A DNA stretch of 41,313 nucleotides from CAUYUA01 sp963575675. Lineage in GTDB: Bacteria; Pseudomonadota; Alphaproteobacteria; Azospirillales; Azospirillaceae. The translations under genes were made by a program, and so were the position numbers. Shown piece by piece: positions 32,636 through 40,008 of the stretch. The notes beneath the pieces were generated by a model. The model searched no databases and had not been told where the DNA came from. It worked only from the letters and a program-made list of their open reading frames with translations. Within the stretch, counting starts at the first letter, position 1. Each line of letters starts with the position of its first letter. Location of the stretch: positions 1 through 41,313 of the forward strand of contig CAUYUA010000208.1 of NCBI GenBank assembly GCA_963575675.1. Reading direction: 5' to 3'.

Positions 32636-33226
32636 ATGACCGTTGCCTGTAATACTCCCCGCACAACGTATCCTTTGCTGATTCAGATCATCCACTGGAT
32701 AACGGCTCTTGCCGTGATTGCAGCCTGGTGCTTGGCCTTGGTTGTGGACGACATGCCAAAAGGGCCGGAGCGCATCCAGCTCATCATGATTCATAAGTCG
32801 ATCGGCGTTTCCGTCTTGGCGCTCACCATGATTCGTCTGGTCGCCCGCCACATCATGCCCTTGCCTCCACTGCCTGCAACGATGCCCAAGCTCATGGTTT
32901 TCGCTGCGCTCTCCGTGCATGCCTTGCTGTATTTCCTGTTATTGGCTTTGCCGATCGTCGGAATCATCATGAGCTGGTCCGCCGGTCGTCCCGTGGCTCT
33001 GTGGGGCTTGACATTGCCCACGTTGATGGGGCCGGATAAGGGACTAAACGAAATCATGAAAGAAACGCATGAAATCTTGGCGAACGGCATTCTCGGCTTA
33101 GCCTTTTTGCACGTCGCCGCCTCAATCTATCATCAGTTCTGGCTAAAAGACGGAATTATGGCGCGTATTCTGCCGTGCTCTAATTGCCGGAAAAATTGTT
33201 CTCAATCTTCGGCGACCGCAGAATAA
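32636..33226 (+). CDS. Cytochrome b561-family membrane protein
   Basis: This is a four-helix diheme b-type cytochrome that moves electrons across or within the inner membrane. The start MTVACNTP follows GAGGAA and gives 196 residues. The four heme ligand histidines are visible in IIHWITAL, IHKSIGVSVL, SVHALLYFLL and LHVAASIYHQ. Helix positions are about 12-32, 45-65, 82-105 and 142-165. A cysteine pair in the tail (CSNCRKNC) is unusual for the family and might bind metal or form a disulfide. It is not adjacent to another redox gene. The physiological acceptor is unknown; some members oxidise superoxide. Confidence 0.9.
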   Translation: MTVACNTPRTTYPLLIQIIHWITALAVIAAWCLALVVDDMPKGPERIQLIMIHKSIGVSVLALTMIRLVARHIMPLPPLPATMPKLMVFAALSVHALLYFLLLALPIVGIIMSWSAGRPVALWGLTLPTLMGPDKGLNEIMKETHEILANGILGLAFLHVAASIYHQFWLKDGIMARILPCSNCRKNCSQSSATAE

Positions 33227-33450
33227 GCCCATCATCTCTGAAATGGTGCGTTAGCGCTCAGAAACTGAGTTCCCAATCGTCGGGGCCAAGGATATCTCCC
33301 CTCCATTAAGAGAGAAGTCCTCCTTGGCCCCGGCCACTGAGAATTCAACCGCTTTGCACATCAACACTCTTGATTCATAACCAAGTTGTATTTCTATTTG
33401 TGCAATATTTTATTGTAATTAGCGAGCAACCTTTATAAGGGTTTACATCA

Positions 33451-34038
33451 ATGGACGTTTTTTTGGTTTCGACCGGAACCATTGCGATAGGCGAGATCGG
33501 CGATAAAACACAGCTTCTGGCTCTGCTTTTGGCGGCGCGCTTCCGAAAACCGCTTCCGATCGTTTTAGGCATTTTTGTGGCGACAGTCCTAAACCATGCG
33601 GCGGCGGCTTGGGCAGGAGAATGGGTTAGTCAAGCAGTTCCTCAAAATATTATGAAATGGGGACTTGGGCTATCATTCATCGCAATGGCGATTTGGGCTT
33701 TGTTTCCAGACAAAGCAGATGAAGGAACAAATCCCATCGATCGCTTCGGCGCTTTCGGAGCCACTGCGATTGCTTTTTTCCTCGTGGAGATCGGTGACAA
33801 AACACAATTGGCGACAGCGGCTCTGGCGGCGAAATTCCATGACTTGGTTCCCGTGGTCATGGGAACGACTCTAGGGATGATGCTGGCCGACGCGCCGGTC
33901 GTGTTCTTTGGAGAAGCCTTGGCGCGCGTCATTCCTTTGCGAGTTGCGCGAATGATTGCGGCGGGAATATTCTTTGTGCTTGGCGTTGGAATTTTGTTTG
34001 ACCTTGGGCAATACTTTGGCGTCTTAATGACCCCATGA
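33451..34038 (+). CDS. GDT1/UPF0016-family manganese (or calcium) exporter
   Basis: Members such as MneA export Mn2+, and GDT1/TMEM165 exchange Mn/Ca for protons. The 195-residue protein is two inverted halves of three helices, each with the family's metal-site motif: EIGDKTQLLALLLAARF near residue 14 and EIGDKTQLATAALAAKF near residue 113. Both copies are intact. AAGGG precedes the start, with a weak spacing. The leader has a long hairpin (GGGGCCAAGGA and TCCTTGGCCCC, about 33280-33345) but lacks the yybP-ykoY Mn-riboswitch core. It is probably monocistronic. Confidence 0.92.
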   Translation: MDVFLVSTGTIAIGEIGDKTQLLALLLAARFRKPLPIVLGIFVATVLNHAAAAWAGEWVSQAVPQNIMKWGLGLSFIAMAIWALFPDKADEGTNPIDRFGAFGATAIAFFLVEIGDKTQLATAALAAKFHDLVPVVMGTTLGMMLADAPVVFFGEALARVIPLRVARMIAAGIFFVLGVGILFDLGQYFGVLMTP

Positions 34039-34163
34039 TCAGAGTTATTAACGACGCGCCGGTTGTGCCGAAAGAGCGCCCATGCTAGAGCCGATCTTAC
34101 GTTGAAGCCAATCTCGTCCGCTAAAAACCGACGCGCCAAAATAATGACGCACACCTCATGAGT

Positions 34164-34212
34164 AAAAATCAGGCGGGTCCAGGAACACAATCCCTGGACC
34201 CGTCTGATTTTT
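34164..34212. terminator. Family A hairpin 2 between GDT1 gene and secB
   Basis: AAAAATCAGGCGGGTCCAGG pairs with CCTGGACCCGTCTGATTTTT with one G-U position and a 9-base loop. The trailing TTTTT makes it a good rho-independent terminator for the GDT1 gene, ending 33 bases before secB. Confidence 0.8.
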
Positions 34213-34245
34213 ACTATTCCAAACTCTGGCGTTTAGGAGATGTTT

Positions 34246-34704
34246 ATGTCAAACCAAGAGAACCGCCTCGCCATGTTGCCGATTACTGTGCTTGCACAAT
34301 ACGTCAAAGACCTTTCATTCGAAAATCCAAACGCCCCCCAATCTTTGGTGGCGGGCCAACCGGCGCCTCAAGTCGGCATGGGCGTGGACGTTCAAGCGCG
34401 ACAAGCCGGAGAAGACATCTTTGAAGTCGAACTTAAAATCCGCGCCGAAGCCAAAGCCGGAGACGCCATGGTCTTTTTGGTTGATTTGGTCTATGCGGGC
34501 CTTTTCAGCCTTCCGGGATTGCCTCCCGAACACCATCGCCCCGTACTCCTGATCGAAGGCCCGCGCCTTCTGTTTCCGTTCGCACGCTCAATTGTCGCCA
34601 CGATCACCAGTGAAGGCGGTTACCCGCCATTGCTTCTCAACCCGATTGATTTCGCTGAGCTGTATCGTCGCCAGAACATTCCTGAAACCGAAGGAAACGC
34701 CTAA
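34246..34704 (+). CDS. secB: Protein-export chaperone SecB
   Basis: SecB holds precursor proteins unfolded and hands them to SecA. AGGAGA ends five bases before ATG 34246, which is preferred over the in-frame ATG two codons upstream. The 152 residues show the family pattern: LAQYVKDLSFENPNAPQSLV, VDVQARQAGEDIFEVELKIR, FLVDLVYAGLFSLPGLPPEH, LLIEGPRLLFPFARSIVATI and PLLLNPIDFAELYRRQ. SecB is typical of Proteobacteria. Stem-loops flank the gene on both sides, so it is expressed alone. Confidence 0.97.
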   Translation: MSNQENRLAMLPITVLAQYVKDLSFENPNAPQSLVAGQPAPQVGMGVDVQARQAGEDIFEVELKIRAEAKAGDAMVFLVDLVYAGLFSLPGLPPEHHRPVLLIEGPRLLFPFARSIVATITSEGGYPPLLLNPIDFAELYRRQNIPETEGNA

Positions 34705-34823
34705 TTTTCTATCGCTTTCAGTTTGAATGCGCATGAGTCCGAAGAGATTTCAGAAGATTGCTTCCCTAATTTCGCCCAGAAGGCGAACCTCTCACAGCTT
34801 GCGCAAACTTTGCCTTACGGCAA

Positions 34824-34893
34824 TGAGGGGAGCCGTCGGGCTCCCCTCACAATTCTTCTGCGACCAGGAACATAGTTCCTGAACCCATTTAAT
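34824..34893 (+). repeat. Family A-like element downstream of secB
   Basis: A perfect 11-bp stem (TGAGGGGAGCC with GGCTCCCCTCA, loop GTCG) at 34824-34849 is followed by TGCGACCAGGAACATAGTTC and a T-rich end. This is the same two-part order as family A, but the first hairpin has a different sequence. It probably terminates secB. Confidence 0.7.
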
Positions 34894-34906
34894 CTTTGTT
34901 CGGAAC

Positions 34907-35977
34907 ATGCAAATGCCAAATTTGCGTAATGGAATCTATGCGCATTCTTTTCTCTACATCGCAGTCACTTTATTGACGCTCGGCGCTTCGTTATTTCCAG
35001 CGTCTTTGGTTGCAGAAACAATCAACATAGAACCTGCCTCTCGGCATCCGAATATCGACTATCTAACAATGGACGATGGAATTCGTCTTCGGTGGGCTTT
35101 GTGGCCCCCCTCCCCTCCCGTTCGTGGAACCGTAGTTCTCTTAAATGGACGCGCAGAATTCATTGAGAAGTACCAAGAACAAGCGGAAGATTGGAGCAAA
35201 CGCGGTTATCAGACCTTCAGCCTCGACTGGCGAGGACAAGGTCTTTCTGACCGAGAACTATCAAATCGCCAAAAAAGCCATATTGACAATTATACTCGCT
35301 ACGTTGCCGATCTTGATCAGTTTTTGAAGAAAATCGTATTTCAGACGTCCAAAGACAACCGAAGAGTGTTGTTCGCCCATTCGATGGGCAGCCTAATCGC
35401 TTTACATTACTTGCTGAAAAATCCGGACGCCTTTCAGGCCATAATTCTGTCTTCACCCATGATTGACATTATCACCGATCCATGGCCTCGCTGGGCGGCG
35501 GAGATGATGGCTCGATACGCCATAGCTTTCGGGTTCGCAACATCATATGCTTTCAGTCAAGATGATTACGACCCCACAACCAACGCTCAGTTCATCGACA
35601 ACGTCCTTACCAGCGACCCTACTCGCTTTGCTCAACATCACCAGATGTTACGCGCCAACTCGAATCTTCGTTTGGGCGGCGTTACTTTCGGATGGCTGGT
35701 CGCAAGTTTTCGCGCCGGCGCTCTTTTAACTTTTGCCGACCGCCTCAACCGAATCACCTCGCCGATCTTAATGATAAGCTCGCCTGACGATCGCTTGACT
35801 CCCGCCGACGCCCATGAATCGCTATGCCGCCGTTTGCAACACTGCACTTATAAAGCATATTCCGGCGGGCGACACGAGTTGATGCGTGAAACCGATGTGA
35901 TTCGCGCCCGGGTTTGGGAAGATATCGATGGATTTCTCGATTGGGCGCAAGACTCTTCGCGGCGACAGTGGAAATAA
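34907..35977 (+). CDS. Secreted alpha/beta hydrolase (monoacylglycerol lipase/lysophospholipase type)
   Basis: The 356-residue protein has a signal sequence or N-terminal anchor (FLYIAVTLLTLGASLFPASL, then VAE) and the lysophospholipase/PldB fold. VVLLNGRAEFIEKYQEQAED holds the oxyanion region, and FSLDWRGQGLSD follows. The nucleophile elbow is FAHSMGSLIALHYL with Ser near 163. The acid is in MISSPDDRLTPADAH, and the catalytic His is in YSGGRHELMRE. Most relatives are cytosolic, so the export signal is notable and suggests action on membrane or extracellular lipids. The start is weakly supported because no strong ribosome binding site is visible. Confidence 0.85.
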   Translation: MQMPNLRNGIYAHSFLYIAVTLLTLGASLFPASLVAETINIEPASRHPNIDYLTMDDGIRLRWALWPPSPPVRGTVVLLNGRAEFIEKYQEQAEDWSKRGYQTFSLDWRGQGLSDRELSNRQKSHIDNYTRYVADLDQFLKKIVFQTSKDNRRVLFAHSMGSLIALHYLLKNPDAFQAIILSSPMIDIITDPWPRWAAEMMARYAIAFGFATSYAFSQDDYDPTTNAQFIDNVLTSDPTRFAQHHQMLRANSNLRLGGVTFGWLVASFRAGALLTFADRLNRITSPILMISSPDDRLTPADAHESLCRRLQHCTYKAYSGGRHELMRETDVIRARVWEDIDGFLDWAQDSSRRQWK

Positions 35978-35996
35978 CAAATCATAAAACTTATCC

Positions 35997-36090
35997 AAAA
36001 GGTGATCGCTTTGCAAATAAGGGAGGATTTCTCCTTATGATCCCTAGTAGCCAGAGACACAATTCCCGCCCCCGTCCAATTTTAGTTTTT
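35997..36090 (+). repeat. Interspersed repeat family A, diverged copy
   Basis: It contains AAAGGTGATCGCTTTGCAAAT, then AAGGGAGGATTTCTCCTTATGA, TCCCTAGTAGCCAGAGACAC and CCCGTCCAATTTTAG, aligning along the whole element with many substitutions. It lies between the hydrolase gene and the 3' end of the epimerase pseudogene. Confidence 0.65.
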
Positions 36091-36108
36091 ATGCAAAAGA
36101 ATTAAACG

Positions 36109-37130
36109 CTAATGCTTCCAGTATCTATAGCCTCCACAGGAGTATATCGCCCCCTTACACGACAAATGACATAATTTTATAATGCTATGCTGGTGCAAAA
36201 AGTCGGTGCATAATATATCCCCAAGAAACGAACCTCGATAAACAACAAAGGCGCTACCGAGTTGTTCTACCTTGGTTGCAAAACGAATAAATATCAATGG
36301 GTTCCGGCTGATTGAGTTTCGACCCTAGCCATTGATAATTTTTGGCCCTATCGCATGATCCAGAGACACTCTGAATCGAGGCTCACGGCATCCCAATTGA
36401 TGAAAGATGTTCATCAACAAAGCGTATGTGTCTTGAGGGCAAGCGTCCGTGACGTTAAGGCCGCCCGAAATCCCAAGACGCACAGCGCGTTCAATCGCCC
36501 AAACAAGGTTGCCGATGTAAACCAAATCCGCCGAGCCGTTGCGCCATCCGGTCGCACGATCTGCGGCAGCACGCCCTTACGCGCCGCATTCAGAGTGCGC
36601 GGAAACAATACGGTGTCTCCCGGACCATAAATAGCGCGAGGCCAGATAATCAGACAATCCGGCCAACGCTCTAAAACCATTTTTTCGGCCTGACGCTTGG
36701 CCGCCGCGTACTCATTGACGGGTTCAAAAGGAAAATCCATCTCCTTTGTTATGCCGAATTGATTGTCAAGAACGTAGAACACAGCCGTTGTCGAGATCAA
36801 AACAAAACAACCAACTTTGGTTCGTTCGGCGTAATCAAGAACATGCTGCGTTCCATCAATAATATGAGTTTTATAATCCGCCGGTCTGGCCCCAGGAGAC
36901 GTCAACGCCGCAGCATGCACGACAACATCATAACGAGACACATCTCGGGGCAAGGGAAGAGATAAATCATGTTGTCGATGTTGATCAGTCGCCCCGGAAC
37001 GAGCCCCTCTTCTGGAAACTCCTGTGACAACATATCCTACAGAACGTAAAGACCGCCCCAGCGCGCCGCCAAGAAACCCGCTGGCTCCCGTCACCAAAAC
37101 AGGTCGAGCTTCAGTCGCCAAAACAGACAT
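36109..37130 (-). pseudogene. Decayed NAD-dependent epimerase/dehydratase (extended SDR)
   Basis: The reading frame starts at MSVLATEARPVLVTGASGFL after GAGGAG and shows the SDR features: Rossmann GASGFLGG, ALTSPGARPADYK, ISTTAVFY, YAAAKRQAEKM (catalytic Tyr-x3-Lys) and WPRAIYGPGD. Near 36535-36548 the frame is lost. Homologous sequence continues one frame over as NGSADLVYIGNLVWAIERAV, consistent with a one-base deletion. That frame then meets an in-frame TAG at 36325-36327. After it, RFATKVEQLGSAFVVYRGS still looks like the C-terminus of such proteins, ending at 36109. One frameshift plus one nonsense mutation make a full product unlikely. A shortened N-terminal protein of 238 residues could still be made. 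Confidence 0.8.
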
Positions 37131-37467
37131 CGTCAATGGCTCCTCTCTGCTCGAAATCGATGGTTTGGTTTTTGGCCACCCTCTCCAAACAGCGAGGAGC
37201 CAAAAATTGCCCAAAAATCGCCTTGAATTTCAACCCGAGCGGAAGATAAAATCCCCCACAATTATTGTTCTTTTTGGCATTTTGCGCTCTACGTATTGTT
37301 ATAAATTAACAACAAATACATCACATCTGCAAATCAATGCCTCAAAACGCCTCAATTACGATAGGGTGTCTCAACAGACCAAATATTTCCGCAAAAGATT
37401 TCAGTTTCAAGTGAATTCATTCCCCGTTCGGATTGAGTTGCGCAGCCCCCCACCATCGGAGCACTTA

Positions 37468-39594
37468 ATGAAAAACGCAAGCATTGCCTCTCGAGTCTAT
37501 TTTGCTATGGCCATTATAGCGCTGGTCGCTGTGGCTGTTAGCATCCAAGGAATTGTCACACTCTCTTCCTACGAGCGCGTTACAGAAGAAATGGAAGGCG
37601 CGTCTCGAAGCGCCATCCTTGGAGAACGAATAAATGGTTTAATTCTTGCAGTGGTTATGGATTCTCGTGGCGTTTACATGTCCCGATCTCAATCGGAAAG
37701 TGAGAAGTTTGCAGTTCCTTTGCTTGCCAATCTTGAACGGATGCGCTCTGTGCTTAAAGACTGGCGCAATCAGTTCCCTTCCGTGGGCCAAGAAACCTTC
37801 GATGCGGCTGAAAAGGCGACAGAGACATTTATTCGTTTTCGAACCGAGTTGGTTCGTCTCTCCCGCGAGGTCGGCCTGGCGGAAGCGCGATCCTTTGGAG
37901 ACAATGATGTCAATCGCGCCGCGCGAAATGCATTAAACGAACAAATAAAAGTCTTATCCGCAGACAATGAACGGGAAGTTATCCGTCTCCGAGAATTGGT
38001 CGCTTTGGAATACCAAAGGAACCTATTGCTTATGTCGATTCTTCCGGCGATCTGCATCTTATGCGGCACGGGGCTGGCCGTACACATTGTTTCTCATCGG
38101 ATCGTCATGCCTCTGCGAAGAATCACACAGGCAATGCAAGGCCTGGCAAACGGCAACCTCTCAATTGACGTCCCCGGCATAAAATTAGGCAACGAAATCG
38201 GCATGATGGCTAATGCGGTTCAAGTGTTCAAAGAAAATGCGATCGAAATGGAGCGCATGAGGATAGAAAAAGCTCAAGCGGAAAAAATTGGACGTCAAAA
38301 CGTTGTTAGAAATCTTTCCAACGAATTCTCCGGGTCTGTCGAAAACCTGTTCAACACCGTCTCGGCCTCCGTCAAAGAAGTCTCTATCGCCTCTGATTCT
38401 CTTAACGAGGGCGTATCGAAGACCTTCCAAATGTCGTCCATTGCCTCCACGGCAGCCGAACAGGCGAATAAGAACGCTTATTCTGTTTCCTCGGTTGCAA
38501 GTGAGCTGGCGCACACCATAGGTTCCATTGGAAAACAAGTTTCTCATGCCGCCGGCGTTGCCTCCAGCGCCGTCGAAGAAGCCGGGACGACGACCGGACG
38601 CATTCGCAACCTCAGTCAGACGGTAAGCAGCATCAGTGAGGTTCTGAAGCTGATCTCCGGCATTGCAAGCCAAACCAATCTTTTGGCCCTCAACGCAACC
38701 ATCGAAGCCGCCCGCGCCGGAGAGGCCGGAAGAGGCTTCGCCATCGTCGCCGGAGAGGTCAAAAATCTGGCGAACCAGACAGGCAAAGCGACCGAGGATA
38801 TCGCAACGCGGATCGGACGGGTTCAGAAAGAAACAGCGGAAGCCGTCGAAGCAATCGCTCATATATCGCACACAATAAGCTCGATTAGCGAAATCGCCAC
38901 CAACATCGCCGTTGACATGGCTCGCCAAGAAGAAACGACTCAGGCGATTGTCCGTCACGCCAGCGAAGCGGCGGAACGCACACAAATCGTTACCGAGCGA
39001 ATAACGGATGTAACGGATGTTGCTCAGAATTCTATTCAGATTGTAGAGCGTGTGGCGACGGCTGCAAACCTTGTCTATGCTCAAACTGAGGAGATGAACA
39101 GTTCTGTAAAGAGATTTTTGTTTAACATCCATCGCGTCGTCAAAAGCGATAATGAGCAGGAGCTTGAAGCGCCATCCATTGAATGGACTGAGGCCCTTAG
39201 CGTCAGTCATCCGGAGCTTGACGAAGATCACAAAAAATTGTTCCGTCTCTTTAATGATCTCTCCATAGCGATGAGAAGCGGGAGCGCCAAAACAACGATC
39301 GTGCAAACATTCGACGCTCTTCTCGACTACACCACCACTCACTTCCGCCGCGAAGAAGAGGCTTTAACCACAGTCAGATATCATAATCTTCAAGCCCAAC
39401 GCGAACAGCATCAAATGTTCGTCGAGAAAGTTAAAAGCATCCGAGATCAATATGTTATTCGAGAGAACAACATCCTTATCATCGAAACCATGGAATTTAT
39501 AAAGAAATGGTTGGTTGAGCATATCCAGGTCTCTGATCGAGCTTACACTCCGTATATTCGCAACGTCATGATATCGAATCGTAATGTGGCGTAA
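37468..39594 (+). CDS. Chemoreceptor with C-terminal hemerythrin domain
   Basis: The start MKNASIASRVYFAM follows GGAG and gives 708 residues. An in-frame extension to 37024 is antisense to the epimerase and unsupported. The order is TM1, a four-helix periplasmic sensor (about 35-185), TM2 (LLMSILPAICILCGTGLAVH), HAMP, and a signalling domain with tip GIASQTNLLALNATIEAARA. Next comes a bacteriohemerythrin domain at 575-700 that would bind O2 at a di-iron site. Ligands H588, H625, E629, H648, H685 and D690 are present, but the position of the fifth His (H x18 after H625) is Q644. So the receptor is a DcrH-like oxygen or redox sensor with a changed site. Confidence 0.92.
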   Translation: MKNASIASRVYFAMAIIALVAVAVSIQGIVTLSSYERVTEEMEGASRSAILGERINGLILAVVMDSRGVYMSRSQSESEKFAVPLLANLERMRSVLKDWRNQFPSVGQETFDAAEKATETFIRFRTELVRLSREVGLAEARSFGDNDVNRAARNALNEQIKVLSADNEREVIRLRELVALEYQRNLLLMSILPAICILCGTGLAVHIVSHRIVMPLRRITQAMQGLANGNLSIDVPGIKLGNEIGMMANAVQVFKENAIEMERMRIEKAQAEKIGRQNVVRNLSNEFSGSVENLFNTVSASVKEVSIASDSLNEGVSKTFQMSSIASTAAEQANKNAYSVSSVASELAHTIGSIGKQVSHAAGVASSAVEEAGTTTGRIRNLSQTVSSISEVLKLISGIASQTNLLALNATIEAARAGEAGRGFAIVAGEVKNLANQTGKATEDIATRIGRVQKETAEAVEAIAHISHTISSISEIATNIAVDMARQEETTQAIVRHASEAAERTQIVTERITDVTDVAQNSIQIVERVATAANLVYAQTEEMNSSVKRFLFNIHRVVKSDNEQELEAPSIEWTEALSVSHPELDEDHKKLFRLFNDLSIAMRSGSAKTTIVQTFDALLDYTTTHFRREEEALTTVRYHNLQAQREQHQMFVEKVKSIRDQYVIRENNILIIETMEFIKKWLVEHIQVSDRAYTPYIRNVMISNRNVA

Positions 39595-39640
39595 GATTTT
39601 CTGTGACATCAATTTTTAACTCTTTTGAGTGAAACGTAGA

Positions 39641-39726
39641 TGGGTCCAGGGACTGTGTTCCTGGTCGCAGGGGATTATAAGGGGGGAGCGAAAGCCCCCC
39701 TTATTCGCGAAGCGACATTCCTCTGG
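39641..39726 (-). repeat. Interspersed repeat family A, near-complete copy (reverse)
   Basis: It reads GGGTCCAGGGACTGTGTTCC, TGGTCGCAGGGGATTATAAG, then the G-rich arm, GCGAAAGC, the C-rich arm, and TTATTCGCGAAGCGA with CCTCTGG. It is nearly the exact reverse complement of the copy at 23352-23448. Confidence 0.9.
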
Positions 39727-39795
39727 AATTATTCGTCATTGCTGTATTCTATCTAGGGCAAGTGAGCGGATATCCTTGGGCGCCATGCGTCAATC

Positions 39796-39930
39796 ATTAG
39801 AATATTCGGCATTAGAATATTCGGCATTAGAATATTCGGCATTAGAATATTCGGCATTAGAATATTCGGCATTAGAATATTCGGCATTAGAATATTCGGC
39901 ATTAGAATATTCGGCATTAGAATATTCGGC
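39796..39930. repeat. Nine perfect 15-bp tandem repeats containing a palindromic core
   Basis: The unit ATTAGAATATTCGGC is repeated nine times without a single mismatch and ends with a partial ATTA. Each unit has the 8-bp palindrome GAATATTC. The array ends about 80 bases before the MFS start codon. It could be an operator array or iteron-like set for a dimeric protein, or a neutral VNTR. Confidence 0.97.
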
Positions 39931-40008
39931 ATTACGCCACGTCATGGGACGCGATCTTTTGTTCGGATATTCAGTATAAAACGCACCTTCCTTCGGAGAC
40001 TATTCAAC

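Larger units (their letters stand above)
39595..40008. other. Region between hemerythrin chemoreceptor and MFS gene
   Basis: About 410 bases without a gene. They hold a reverse family A copy (39641-39726), the 9 x 15-bp array (39796-39930) and a short AT-rich stretch that probably holds the MFS promoter. The open frame through the array (repeating LEYSA) is a by-product of a unit length divisible by three. Confidence 0.7.

Noticed and set aside
33227..33450. A yybP-ykoY manganese riboswitch before the GDT1-family exporter.
   Set aside because: The leader has a long perfect hairpin, but the conserved loop sequences of that riboswitch are missing.
37024..37467. An N-terminal extension of the hemerythrin chemoreceptor.
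   Set aside because: It is antisense to the epimerase pseudogene and AT-rich promoter DNA. The start after GGAG at 37468 gives a normal membrane-anchored receptor.
38185..39342. A 385-codon minus-strand frame.
   Set aside because: It is antisense to the chemoreceptor signalling and hemerythrin domains. No family features.
39796..39930. A CRISPR array.
   Set aside because: The units are contiguous 15-bp copies with no spacers, and no cas gene is present.
39629..39979. A secreted or structural repeat peptide made of LEYSA units.
   Set aside because: The frame is open only because the DNA repeat is 15 bp long and stop-free. It has no signal peptide or ribosome binding site, and its start lies in a family A repeat.
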